Below, piece by piece: positions 6,323 through 15,400 of a stretch of DNA of 18,808 nt. This stretch comes from JAJPXC01 sp964517875 (GTDB taxonomy: Bacteria; Bacteroidota; Bacteroidia; Bacteroidales; Muribaculaceae). The DNA lies in NCBI GenBank assembly GCA_964517875.1, contig CAZFEU010000046.1:1-18808 (forward strand), in the 5' to 3' direction. Each line of letters starts with the position of its first letter. The stretch's first letter is position 1. The position numbers and the translations under genes were made by a program. The notes beneath the pieces are model-generated. The model was not told the origin of the DNA. It saw nothing but the letters and a program-made list of their open reading frames with translations, and made no database searches.

Positions 6323-7597
6323 CTACTCCGCGGATAGGTAATCAGGAGTGTCGAGCACTGTCTGATAGTAGTTTCTTACGTCATTCCAGTGATAAAATGG
6401 CCATTGGTCGGTGTCAACTGGAATGTGGGTTTCGCGCTCATTAAGCATGAATTTTACAAGCACATCCCCCTGGTCGTTACGGAAGAATACAATTTGTACG
6501 TTGGCAGCCATGGGCGATATGTTATATGTGCGAAAAGCGTCGGCAAATTCTGAAGGATCCATTACTGAGTTATAACAATCGTCCATTCCCAATAGGCCGG
6601 AGAGAGGTATGAGATTGCCGTCGTGACCGAAACGCAGCGTGGCGCCATTATCGGCATCGGCGATAAATTGGTCGGCAGTTGTGATGATGTTGCGGAGCAG
6701 TGGTTTGGCGTTGTCAAGTAGCATATGATTATTCCCGGCGTAATTGCTATCGCATACATAGAAGCGGTAGTTGAAGCACTGCCACAGATCATAAAGCTCC
6801 TCGGGGGTAAAGATGTATGTGAAGTCAATCTTACCTTCAGTATTGGGCGCATCTGCTGCAAGCCAGTAAAGCCCCCACATCAGGTCGTGGGCATCAACAT
6901 GCCGCTCTACATATTCGGGATCGGCGAATAATGATTCCATCAAGCGCTGGGGATGGGTGTGATCAGCCTCAAACTGCTTGTATTGCTTATCCCAGTCGCC
7001 TGAGGTAAAGGCGTTGGATTGGGGTGAATGGTAGTTGAGGTAGTTCATCCAGCGGTTGGATGCCTCGCGGGGTATGTTGAGTGTGGGTTTTAGCTCTTTC
7101 AAACCCTCGCAAAATGCATCCATCGACAGTGCGCAACGCATCACAATGGTAGAGCGGGCACTCATTGTCGGGTCGCCCTGAAATACTTCGGGGTAGGCAT
7201 TATACATGCGTTGAGCTATCCCTTTGTGCTGGCGTACTCCCAGAGGCGACAGATCACCGCCACGCCCCTCAGTTTCAACCCATACCGAGTCGACCAGGTT
7301 GGCCACTTCTATGCCCAGGGGAGTGAGAGCTCCTGCGCTGCGTGCGTCGCTGAGCACGTTGATTACTTTCAGGTAGTCGTTGTCGCTGATAAGATACCTT
7401 GACCCATGTCGGCCGTAGTGGCTGATGTAGAAAGGTGTGTAGCCTGAGGGGGGAGGCGTGTTGGCGCTCGTTGTGACGGGGTAGGGGAAGTAGACACCTC
7501 CGGCTTTCGACAAGTCGGCATTGATTTCCTCACGGGCAGTACGTGCTGACAGTGTGATGGCTACCATTGCGGTGGCTATCAGGATAGTGAATCTCAT
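6323..7597 (-). CDS. Secreted histidine-type acid phosphatase (phytase/MINPP-like)
   Basis: This is a branch 2 histidine phosphatase, the clan of multiple inositol polyphosphate phosphatases and phytases, which cleave phosphate from inositol phosphates or other monoesters. The catalytic motif RHGSR is at 63-67, within YISHYGRHGSRY, and the proton-donor HD is at 325-326 within LRFGHDGN. The 424-aa length suits the family. ATG 7597 is chosen because it opens a Sec signal peptide (MRFTILIATAMVAITLSARTA); upstream in-frame codons run into the 3' end of the transporter gene and would bury the signal. It lies 22 bases downstream of the EamA gene and is probably co-transcribed with it. The exact substrate cannot be read from the sequence. 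Confidence 0.9.
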   Translation of the reverse strand: MRFTILIATAMVAITLSARTAREEINADLSKAGGVYFPYPVTTSANTPPPSGYTPFYISHYGRHGSRYLISDNDYLKVINVLSDARSAGALTPLGIEVANLVDSVWVETEGRGGDLSPLGVRQHKGIAQRMYNAYPEVFQGDPTMSARSTIVMRCALSMDAFCEGLKELKPTLNIPREASNRWMNYLNYHSPQSNAFTSGDWDKQYKQFEADHTHPQRLMESLFADPEYVERHVDAHDLMWGLYWLAADAPNTEGKIDFTYIFTPEELYDLWQCFNYRFYVCDSNYAGNNHMLLDNAKPLLRNIITTADQFIADADNGATLRFGHDGNLIPLSGLLGMDDCYNSVMDPSEFADAFRTYNISPMAANVQIVFFRNDQGDVLVKFMLNERETHIPVDTDQWPFYHWNDVRNYYQTVLDTPDYLSAE

Positions 7598-7619
7598 GAT
7601 ATATAGTTTGTAGAAATGT

Positions 7620-8552
7620 TTATACTTTGGTTTTGCGGCGGCGTTCGAGCTCATCACCCAGCCACACGCCGCCGAGGATAAGAATGCATCCTATTGTACC
7701 AATCAGCGATATGGCCTCACCCAATATGAAATAAGATGCTATAAGTGTCACAACAGGAGAGAGGTAGAGGTAATTGGATGCCTTCACGGGCCCAAGGCGC
7801 TTGATGGTTTGTGCCCATATGATGTAGGCGCCCATGGAGCAGAAAAGTCCTAAAAAGAGAATGTTGCCCCACACTTCGGGCTTGGTGAGTACGCTTGGGC
7901 TCGACACGTGGTCCTGGGTCAGTAGGAAGGGCAATGCGGTGAGAAGTCCGTAGAAGAATGTTTTTCGTGAAATAAACCAGGCGGTGTAGAGTGCGTTGAC
8001 TTTGCGAAGCACGATGGTGTAAATTGACCATCCTACTGCCGATAGTATCGCCAGGGTGTCGCCAAGTGGCTGGTTGGTTGGTGCCGACTCAGGGTCGCCT
8101 GGTGAGTTGAACACAACAAAACCTACACCCACGAAAGCCATTACCGACCCGAGCATTATTCCCGCGCCTGGCCGTTCGGAGCGGTATAATAGACCTATAA
8201 TCAGTGCGGTAATAAGAGGGGCTAAAGCCGTGAGCAGTGCTACATTTGACACGTAAGTGTATTGGAGCGATGAGTTTTCGGCCATAAAGTAGATTGAGCC
8301 TCCGCAGAATCCACAGGCAAATAACAGAAACTCATCACGCAGAGAGTTGGCCCATAGCTTGTCGTGACTCACTAATAGGATTGCGAAGTAAGCCAGAGTG
8401 AATCTCAAGAGATACACCTCGGTAGGTGTCAGACCGTTTTCGCTCTGCAACACCTTGGTGCTGATAAACGACACTCCCCAGGCCGAAACAGCCAATATTG
8501 CACCCACGTGGCACCAAAGCAGTGATGTAGCGCTGAATTGTTTTGAAGGCAT
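7620..8552 (-). CDS. EamA/DMT-superfamily transporter, 310 aa
   Basis: This inner-membrane protein has two tandem EamA repeats and about 10 predicted helices. The first half opens with HVGAILAVSAWGVSFISTKVL and contains LRFTLAYFAILLV and NVALLTALAPLITALIIGLLY. The second half contains AILSAVGWSIYTIVLRKVNALY, ILFLGLFCSMGAYIIWAQTIKRLGPVKASNYLYLSPVVTLIASYFILGE, and ends with a basic tail (RRRKTKV). Length and the Pro-rich helix at the end of each half are typical. Members export or import amino acids and other metabolites, or nucleotide sugars, and the substrate cannot be inferred here. It is the first gene of a two-gene unit with the phosphatase and has its own promoter at 8592-8623. Confidence 0.92.
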   Translation of the reverse strand: MPSKQFSATSLLWCHVGAILAVSAWGVSFISTKVLQSENGLTPTEVYLLRFTLAYFAILLVSHDKLWANSLRDEFLLFACGFCGGSIYFMAENSSLQYTYVSNVALLTALAPLITALIIGLLYRSERPGAGIMLGSVMAFVGVGFVVFNSPGDPESAPTNQPLGDTLAILSAVGWSIYTIVLRKVNALYTAWFISRKTFFYGLLTALPFLLTQDHVSSPSVLTKPEVWGNILFLGLFCSMGAYIIWAQTIKRLGPVKASNYLYLSPVVTLIASYFILGEAISLIGTIGCILILGGVWLGDELERRRKTKV

Positions 8553-8591
8553 AAGAGGTGGTTATAGTCGTCTAATTTGGATTAGCGACTA

Positions 8592-8623
8592 CAAAAGTAT
8601 CGAATTTTGGATAAACCGGAAAC
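8592..8623 (-). promoter_or_regulatory. Promoter for the transporter-phosphatase unit
   Basis: On the minus strand the -7 box TACTTTTG (complement of 8592-8599) is an exact TAnnTTTG match. A GTTT-like -33 element lies about 20 bases upstream (complement of 8620-8623). Transcription would begin near 8585, about 33 bases before the start codon. Confidence 0.6.
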
Positions 8624-8660
8624 TATTATGCACATAATTTTGTAATAAATATGATAGCCA

Positions 8661-8692
8661 TGGTCACCTGGAGCCATTATTGACTATCTTTG
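8661..8692 (+). promoter_or_regulatory. Promoter for the OmpA-family lipoprotein
   Basis: TATCTTTG at 8685-8692 is an exact -7 box. The -33 region is weak (TGG at 8661-8663). Transcription would begin near 8699 and leave a leader of about 86 bases before the ATG at 8785. Confidence 0.55.
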
Positions 8693-8784
8693 TATTTTAT
8701 AATTTAACTTAACGGAATTGCGTTGCTTGTCATCACGTCTTTCCTTCACAATCATTGACTCAGTAACTTAAAATACTCATAACT

Positions 8785-9498
8785 ATGAAAATTCTAAAAG
8801 TAGCGACAGCATTTACATTGGCCGGATGCCTTCTGCTTGGTACCGCAGGCTGTAATTCAGTGAAAAATTGGTCAAATACCGGCAAAGGCACAGCTATCGG
8901 AGGTGGCGGTGGTGCCGCACTTGGTGCCGGAATAGGCGCATTGATCGGTGGTGGTAAGGGTGCGGCCATTGGCGCGGCTATCGGTGCTGGTGTTGGCGCT
9001 GGCGCTGGCGCTTTAATAGGCCACAAGATGGATAAGCAACAAAAGGAACTTCAAGAACAGCTGAAGCAACAAGCCAAGGTGGAGGAGGTGACCGACCAAA
9101 ATGGTCTGCAAGCCATCAAGGTGACCTTTGACGGTGGTATACTCTTCCCTACCGGCAAATATACACTCAACAACAACGCAAAACGTGATCTCTCTGCTTT
9201 TGCCAATTCTCTGATTAACAACCCGGGCACAAATGTGCATATCTATGGCTTCACCGATAATACAGGCTCGTATGCTGTCAATCAGAAGCTGTCGGGAGAG
9301 CGTGCTGATGCAGTGCTCACTTATCTTGTCAACTCGGGTGTGCCGGTTCAGCGTCTCCATGCGCAAGGCGTGCCGATGGCCGACTACATCGCCTCAAACG
9401 ACACTCCTGAGGGACGTGCCCAGAACCGCCGTGTCGAGATCTATATCACCGCCTCTCCCGAGATGATACAGCAGGCACAGAACGGCACACTCCAATAA
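8785..9498 (+). CDS. OmpA-family lipoprotein with Gly-zipper segment, 237 aa
   Basis: This is probably an outer-membrane lipoprotein that anchors to peptidoglycan. The signal peptide ends in a lipobox (LGTAGC, acylated Cys23). Residues about 34-80 are a Gly-zipper of repeated GAAxGAGIGALIGGG type, likely to form packed membrane helices. A short charged coiled segment (81-100, DKQQKELQEQLKQQ) leads to an OmpA C-terminal domain. Visible there are VTFDGGILFPTGKYTLN (113-129), GFTDNTGSYAVNQKLSGERA (155-174) and NRRVEIYI (214-221). The Asp and Arg of these last two motifs are the usual diaminopimelate-binding positions. It resembles YiaD-type proteins. It is monocistronic, with its own promoter and a strong terminator at 9528-9560. 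Confidence 0.93.
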   Translation: MKILKVATAFTLAGCLLLGTAGCNSVKNWSNTGKGTAIGGGGGAALGAGIGALIGGGKGAAIGAAIGAGVGAGAGALIGHKMDKQQKELQEQLKQQAKVEEVTDQNGLQAIKVTFDGGILFPTGKYTLNNNAKRDLSAFANSLINNPGTNVHIYGFTDNTGSYAVNQKLSGERADAVLTYLVNSGVPVQRLHAQGVPMADYIASNDTPEGRAQNRRVEIYITASPEMIQQAQNGTLQ

Positions 9499-9527
9499 CT
9501 GACATCATAACCCACTCAAAAATTACA

Positions 9528-9560
9528 AAGGCGCGCCCTCACTCCCCGAGGGCGCGCCTT
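9528..9560 (+). terminator. Strong GC-rich terminator of the OmpA-family gene
   Basis: A perfect 13-bp stem pairs 9528-9540 with 9548-9560, with a 7-base loop (ACTCCCC), 29 bases after the stop. The tract after it (CGTAAATTTA) is not strongly U-rich, but the hairpin carries an A-rich strand on its 5' side and could work in both directions. Confidence 0.75.
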
Positions 9561-9870
9561 CGTAAATTTAGCAAGCCAACCGCATCAAATTTTCAACTTT
9601 ATGTTGCAGCGTATTTTCACGATAAAAGGCATAGTAGTTGGTGAGCATATCACTGCCCGGAGGGCTGCTATCTACATAACCACATGACAGCTCTGTGGGC
9701 TGGCTTGTGGAGAACGGGGCATACATCAGTAAAAGTGCCCACATGGGCACTACACTATGCACTCCAAGAGCTTAGAGTAGTGCGAAACAGGTACCATCAG
9801 CCTCCTTTGCATTTCATCCTGCGTGTTACCAACATAATTTTTGATGCGATTGCTACGTATGCGATTTGGC
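9561..9870. other. Gene-free region with several inverted repeats
   Basis: No credible gene: the short ORFs on both strands have no recognisable product. Three inverted repeats were found: CCACA 9680-9684 with TGTGG 9694-9698; AGTGCCCA 9734-9741 with TGGGCACT 9744-9751; and an 18-base imperfect palindrome at 9761-9778 (one mismatched pair). It may be an upstream regulatory region of the kinase gene, a small RNA or decayed coding sequence. Confidence 0.4.
9734..9778. repeat. Two adjacent palindromes
   Basis: AGTGCCCA-CA-TGGGCACT (9734-9751) has perfect 8-base arms, and 9761-9778 is a palindrome with one mismatch (ACTCCAAG / CTTAGAGT around AG). They lie about 130-170 bases upstream of the kinase promoter. 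They may be regulator sites; no regulator can be named. Confidence 0.45.
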
Positions 9871-9899
9871 TCGGAGTAATAATTTGCTGATTACTCCGA
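9871..9899. promoter_or_regulatory. 10-bp inverted repeat around the kinase -33 element, candidate operator
   Basis: TCGGAGTAAT (9871-9880) and ATTACTCCGA (9890-9899) are perfectly complementary and separated by 9 bases. The TTTG -33 element (9883-9886) lies in the spacer. A protein binding both arms would cover the promoter, as a repressor operator does. The alternative is a hairpin that terminates transcription from upstream. Confidence 0.55.
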
Positions 9900-9914
9900 T
9901 ATTCCCTACCTTTG
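9883..9914 (+). promoter_or_regulatory. Promoter for the WG-repeat kinase
   Basis: TTTG (9883-9886), 20 bases, then TACCTTTG (9907-9914) is a textbook Bacteroidetes promoter. Transcription would begin near 9921. The in-frame TTG at 9912 is part of the -7 box, so it cannot be the translation start; this supports ATG 9948. Confidence 0.8.
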
Positions 9915-9947
9915 CGCAAATCTCAACGGTCAACACTCAATATCGAA

Positions 9948-12260
9948 ATGTACACCCTCCCTGTCGGCACCAAAATCAGCTCACCCACCACAACCTACAC
10001 CATCACCGGCGTGTTGGGGCAAGGTGGATTCGGAATTACCTATAGTGCATCGGTAAATATGCTGTTTGGGTCGCTCAGGGTCAAGGCCAATGTGGCTCTG
10101 AAGGAACACTTTGTCAAATCCGATTGCTTAAGAGTTGAGGGTTCAACATGCGTGTCGTGCTCTGACCCGGCACGTCAGCGTGTCGAACTCACACGCAAGG
10201 ACTTTGTAGGGGAGGCCCGCCGCCTCAAGAAGTTGAGTGGGCTGAACCCCAACATTGTGTCGGTCAACGAGGTGTTCGAGGCCAACGATACGGCCTACTA
10301 CGCCATGGAGATGCTCGACGGTGTGTCGCTGCGGGACTATGTGGCTTCGTGCGGGCATCTTCCGGAGGGTGAGATGCTTGGTGTTATGATTCCGATTGTG
10401 GAGGCTGTGGCTTTCCTGCACCGCAACCACATAACCCACCTCGATATCAAGCCCCACAACATAATGATTGTGGCTGACGAGGATGGAAAGATCAGGCCAG
10501 TTCTCATCGATTTCGGGCTGTCGAAACATTACGACGAGTCTGGCCAGGCCACTTCCACCATCAACTCTCGCGGCTTCAGCGACGGCTACGCACCCATCGA
10601 GCAATACTCAGGTATCACCACATTCTCTCCCGCAAGCGATGTATACTCCTTAGCTGCCACAATGGTTTACTGCCTTATTGGCGAGCGACTACCCAAAGCG
10701 CTCGACTTAAGAGCTGAAACGTTAGAAGCGGCAATTCCAGCCAATATTTCATCAAAACTGCGCCGCACACTGCTTCACGCCCTGTCACTCCACGCCGAAG
10801 ATCGTCAAGCCGATGCCTCAGAGCTGCTCGCCAATATAGGCGAAATGAGGGCAACAGTGCCGATGTCGACACAACATCTTGCCGACGATGTTACTGTCGT
10901 TGACGCTCAACCTATACAACTTGCCATGCCTAAAGCTCATGAAAAGTTGGCTGGGAAGATAAACAGCAATGCAAAGAAGAAATCGAGCGTTTTTATCAAG
11001 ATGGCACTTTTTGCTCTTGTGGCGTGTATTGTAGGATTCGGTGTTTGGTATGTGATTACAAGGTTCAACCATCCTTCCACCAAGTCGTCGGTTGAACAAT
11101 CTGAATTGGCGGAAAGCAACAAAGTTGAGCTGGTGCCTATCATCCAGAATGGCAAAGCTGGTTTTGCCGACAAGGATGGGAAAGTTGTTATCCCTTGTGA
11201 ATACGATTTTGTTGCAAATTTCAGCGAAGGGCTGGCTCAGGTCGCGAATAAAAATGGCAACTTATGGAAATGTGGCTTTATTGACGAATCTGGCAATATA
11301 GTAGTTCCGCTTAATTATGCCGATGCGCATGAGTTTAAAGAGGGAATGGCTGCGGTGCGCAAAGTAACGGATGGCGTATCGAAACATGGCTTTGTCGATA
11401 ATCATGGTAAAGAGGTTGTTCCGTGTAAATACGACTATACAGACTCGTTCAACGAAGGGCTTGCCTGGGTGAGGAAAGATGGGAAATATGGCTATGTCGA
11501 CAAATTGGGCTATGAGGTTGTTCAGCCTATATACGATGATGCCTCGACATTCAGCGATGGTCTTGCCTGGGTGAAAAAAGATGGTAAATATGGCTGTATC
11601 GACAAATCGGGCTCTGAGGTGATTCCGTTCAAATATGATGGTGCTTTAGAATTCAACGAAGGGTTGGCTTTGGTCTTGATAATGCGTGGTGGCGATGCGA
11701 AAATTGGTTTTATCGACAAGACGGGTTTTGAGGTAATTCCCATTATTTACAATTTCTTAACCTCATTCAGCGAAGGGCGTGCTTGGGTAGGTAAAGATGG
11801 AAAATATGGTTGTGTTGACACATCAGGCAATGTGGTTATTCAGTTTATATACGACTATGCCTCAGAATTTAGCGAAGGGCTTGCTTATGTAAGGAAAGAT
11901 GGAAAATATGGCTATGTCGACAAATCTGGCAATGAGGTTGTCCCTCTTATATACGATGATGCCTCAACATTCAGCGATGGGCTTGCCTCAGTAAGTCACG
12001 ATGGTAGATATGGCTATATCGACAAATCGGGCACCGAGGTGATTCCGCTAATTTACGATGAAACCTTGCCGTTCCAAGATGGGTTAGCGGCGGTCTTGAA
12101 GGGCAATAAATGGGGTTGCATTGACGCGTCGGGTACCGAGGTGGTTCCGATTATTTACGATAGAGTAAATAAGCTCGCTGGGGGGCTGTTGCATGTAAAT
12201 AGCGGCGCAAAAACTTATTATGTTGACAAGTGGGGCAATACCATGGAGATCTCACTATAG
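9948..12260 (+). CDS. Transmembrane Ser/Thr protein kinase with C-terminal WG repeats, 770 aa
   Basis: This is a Hanks-type kinase fused to a sensor domain. The kinase domain (about 17-300) has the glycine loop GQGGFG (24-29), ATP-binding Lys52 in VALKEHF, helix C Glu89, catalytic loop HLDIKPHN (164-171), DFG (188-190) and APIE (215-218); all key residues are present. A transmembrane helix follows at about 348-370 (IKMALFALVACIVGFGVWYVI) with basic residues before it. The rest, about 395-770, holds about 11 WG-type repeats (pattern GYVDKSGNEVVP, then FSEGLAxV), presumably in the periplasm. ATG 9948 is chosen because the upstream TTG lies in the promoter. The usual HRD motif is HLD here. Ligand and substrates are unknown. 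It is a single gene with its own promoter and candidate operator. Confidence 0.93.
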   Translation: MYTLPVGTKISSPTTTYTITGVLGQGGFGITYSASVNMLFGSLRVKANVALKEHFVKSDCLRVEGSTCVSCSDPARQRVELTRKDFVGEARRLKKLSGLNPNIVSVNEVFEANDTAYYAMEMLDGVSLRDYVASCGHLPEGEMLGVMIPIVEAVAFLHRNHITHLDIKPHNIMIVADEDGKIRPVLIDFGLSKHYDESGQATSTINSRGFSDGYAPIEQYSGITTFSPASDVYSLAATMVYCLIGERLPKALDLRAETLEAAIPANISSKLRRTLLHALSLHAEDRQADASELLANIGEMRATVPMSTQHLADDVTVVDAQPIQLAMPKAHEKLAGKINSNAKKKSSVFIKMALFALVACIVGFGVWYVITRFNHPSTKSSVEQSELAESNKVELVPIIQNGKAGFADKDGKVVIPCEYDFVANFSEGLAQVANKNGNLWKCGFIDESGNIVVPLNYADAHEFKEGMAAVRKVTDGVSKHGFVDNHGKEVVPCKYDYTDSFNEGLAWVRKDGKYGYVDKLGYEVVQPIYDDASTFSDGLAWVKKDGKYGCIDKSGSEVIPFKYDGALEFNEGLALVLIMRGGDAKIGFIDKTGFEVIPIIYNFLTSFSEGRAWVGKDGKYGCVDTSGNVVIQFIYDYASEFSEGLAYVRKDGKYGYVDKSGNEVVPLIYDDASTFSDGLASVSHDGRYGYIDKSGTEVIPLIYDETLPFQDGLAAVLKGNKWGCIDASGTEVVPIIYDRVNKLAGGLLHVNSGAKTYYVDKWGNTMEISL
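11461..11990 (+). repeat. Internal DNA-level duplication within the WG repeats
   Basis: Bases 11461-11570 and 11881-11990 align without gaps at an offset of exactly 420 bases, with about 85 percent identity by eye (16 differences in 110). This equals 140 residues, or four WG units, and points to fairly recent duplication of blocks inside the sensor domain. Confidence 0.75.
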
Positions 12261-12287
12261 TGCAAAGTTGTTGTGGATGCGTTGCAC
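12260..12287 (+). terminator. Weak hairpin after the kinase gene
   Basis: GTGCAA (12260-12265) pairs with TTGCAC (12282-12287) around a 16-base loop, starting at the last base of the stop codon. There is no clear U tract, so this is at best a weak terminator. Confidence 0.3.
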
Positions 12288-12356
12288 ACTTCTGACATAT
12301 TTTGACTTACTACACTTAAAATTATGGAGATGCCAGAATATTTCTGATTTTATTTG

Positions 12357-12364
12357 TAACTTTG
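12357..12364 (+). promoter_or_regulatory. -7 box of the promoter for the tricorn-like protease gene
   Basis: TAACTTTG is an exact TAnnTTTG match, and transcription would begin near 12370, about 34 bases before the ATG. The -33 position has no clear TTG, so the promoter may be weak or depend on an activator. Confidence 0.5.
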
Positions 12365-12403
12365 GCGTAATTAATCTTTTTAAGAATTATTACTCCAAAA
12401 TAG

Positions 12404-15400
12404 ATGCAAATATCTTCCAAAATCCTGATGATTGGGGCTATGTCGCTCGCAGTGGCATCTGCTTCGGCAATAACTCCCCGGTGGCTTCGTGATGTAAAGA
12501 TTTCACCCGATGGGTCAAAAATCGCCTTCTGTTACCGTGGCGACATATATACTGTGCCCGCAGTTGGAGGTACCGCTACACGTCTCACATCGCAGCCAAG
12601 CTACGAGTCGGTGCCGGTGTGGAGTCCCGACGGACGTTACATAGCCTATGCCTCCGACAAAAACGGCAATAACGACATTTACCTAATTTCAGCCGCAGGA
12701 GGCACGCCCGTACGCCTCACTTATAATTCGGCATCAGAAATCCCTGAGGCGTTCACTCCCGATGGGAAAGGGGTAGTGTTTTCCGCATCAATTCAAGATC
12801 CGGTGAGCAGTGCGATGCACCCGTCGGCGAGGATGACAGAGCTCTATGAGGTGAGTGTTGACGGTGGCAATCCTCGCCAGATACTGGGCACTCCGGCACA
12901 AATGATAAGCTATCTTCCTGATGGAAAAAGCTTCGTATATCAGGACATTAAGGGGTTTGAAGATGAGTGGCGCAAGCATCACACGTCGTCAGTCACCCGT
13001 GATGTTAGGCTATATGATGCGGCCACCGGTTCGCATCGCAACCTCACTAACCGACCCGGTGAGGATCGTAACCCGGTGGTAGGGTCAGATGGGAAGACCA
13101 TATATTTTCTATCTGAGCGCAATGGGGGGGCGATGAACGTATATTCGTTCGACATCAGTGCTCCCGCTGACGTCAAAACTCTAACCCGATTCGCCAATCA
13201 CCCTGTGCGATTCCTGTCGGCTGGAAGTAATGACGTACTGGCGATGGCATACGATGGCGACATCTACACGATGCGTCCCGGGCAAGAGCCTGTGAAGGTA
13301 GCAATTGACATAGTACAGGATTGGGAGAACGCACCGGTAGTGAAGCATACGTTGTCGAAGGGCGCTGAGTCGTTTGCAGTGTCGCCTGATGGAAAGGATG
13401 TTGCGGTGACTGTGCGTGGCGAGGTGCTTGCCACTTCGGTGGAGTATCCCACCACACGTCTTATTACATCAACCCCTGGACATGAGGATCATGTGCAGTG
13501 GGGTGCCAATGCGCGTGAAATGATTTACGACAGTGACGCACACGGTGATGTGCGCGACATTTATATAGCTAAAATTAAGCATAGCGACGACCCCAATTTC
13601 CCTAACGCTACGGCCATCGAGGAGACACGCCTGTTTGAAATGAGCGCCGATGTCGACCGGTCGCAGCCCAAATATTCACCCGACCATAAGAAGGTGGCCT
13701 ATGTGCACGACCGTAATAACCTGATGGTGTTGGATGTGGCATCAAAGACCGTGAAGCAGCTTACTGATTCGTCGATATTCCCTGAACGCAGCGACGACAT
13801 GACCTTTGAGTGGAGTCCTGATGGCAAGTGGATCGTGATGGAGGCTATCCTGTCGGGACGCGAACCGTATACCGATATCCTTCTGGTGAATGTTGAAACT
13901 GGCGAGCAGATACCGGTAACACAAACCGGATACTTCGATGGGCAACCCCGCTGGGCACTTGATGGGCAGGCCATCCTCTTCCTGTCAGAGCGTTATGGCA
14001 TGCGTAATCATGCCTCATGGGGATCTATGTACGATGCAATGCTCGTTTTTCTCAATCAGGAGGCATACGACAAATTCAACCTGTCGGAGGAGGATTATGC
14101 ATTGAAGAAGGAAGTGGAGAAAGCCGCCAAAAAGGATGAGGACAAGAAGGATAAAAAGGACAAGAAAGATAAAAAAGAAGGTTCTGAAAAGTCAAAGATT
14201 ACTCCCACTCTGGTTGAGCCCCAAGGGCTTGAGGAACGCATAGTAAGGCTTACTCCCAATTCGTCCGACATGGCTGATGCGATTATCACACCCGATGGAG
14301 AAACTCTTTACTATCTCACTTCGTTTGAAAAGGGTCAGGATCTTTGGAAAATATCGCTTAGAAAAGATGAAGCCAAACTTGTGTCGAAACTCAATGGCAA
14401 GAATCTGCGCCTGTATATCGACAACAAGGGTGATAACATCTTCATTGCAGGGCCCGATATGATTAAAAAAATGGAAATCAAGGGTGAAAAGTTGTCAGGT
14501 GTCACCTACAAGGCTACAATGATGCTTCAGCCGGCGGCAGAGCGTGAATATATGTTCCGCGACATGGCGCGTCAGGAGGCCGAGCGCTTCTACGTCAAGG
14601 ATATGCATGGTGTTGACTGGTCGGCCCTTACCGATCACTATGCCCAATTTCTCCAGCATATCGACAACAACTATGACTACGCTGAGTTGTTGAGCGAACT
14701 GCTGGGCGAACTTAATGTAAGTCATACCGGTGGCCGATATTATCCGTCATTCTCATCGGCCGACCGCACTGCCTCGCTTGGTCTGCTGTACGACCTCACT
14801 TACGCCGGCCCTGGACTCAAGGTGGCGGAAGTGGTTAAGGGTGGCCCACTTGACCGTGCGGCCACAAAGGTAGTGCCAGGAGTGGTGATTGAAGCTATTG
14901 ATGGCTTTGTACTCACTGACACCATTGACTGTGCTGCAGCCTTGCGCGACCTTGCCGGACGCAAGACCCGCATCGCACTTTACAATCCAGCCACCTCAAG
15001 CCGCTGGGAGGAGGTGCTTATACCAATCAGCTCATCCAAAATGAACTCACTTCTCTACGACCGCTGGGTAGCAGCCCGGGCGGCAGATGTGGAGCGATGG
15101 TCCGACGGTCGTCTCGGCTATGTGCATATCCCTTCGATGGGCGACGCTTCTTTCCGTAAGGCCTATGCCGATCTTTTGGGTAAGTATGCAGGCAAGGAGG
15201 GAGTTGTGGTGGATATTCGCTGGAACGGCGGTGGACGTCTGCATGAGGATATCGAAGTGCTCCTCACCGGTGAAAAGTATCTTACACAGGAGATTCGCGG
15301 TCAACAGACATGCGACATGCCTTCACGCCGATGGAATAAGCCATCGGTGATGCTGATGTCGGAGGCATGCTACTCCAATGCCCACGGAACGCCATGGGTG

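Noticed and set aside
9568..9762. 64-aa minus-strand ORF after the OmpA-family gene
   Set aside because: No recognisable domain, odd composition, overlaps inverted repeats and has no promoter box. It could be a gene remnant but cannot be supported.
9684..9890. 68-aa plus-strand ORF upstream of the kinase
   Set aside because: It runs into the promoter and operator region, lacks a good start and shows no domain.
10143..10604. 153-aa ORF antisense to the kinase domain
   Set aside because: It lies fully within a strongly supported gene and its protein sequence shows no family features; a mirror of the codon bias on the other strand.
12220..12492. 90-aa ORF across the kinase-protease junction
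   Set aside because: It overlaps the kinase end, the -7 box and the protease signal peptide in another frame, and has no recognisable features.
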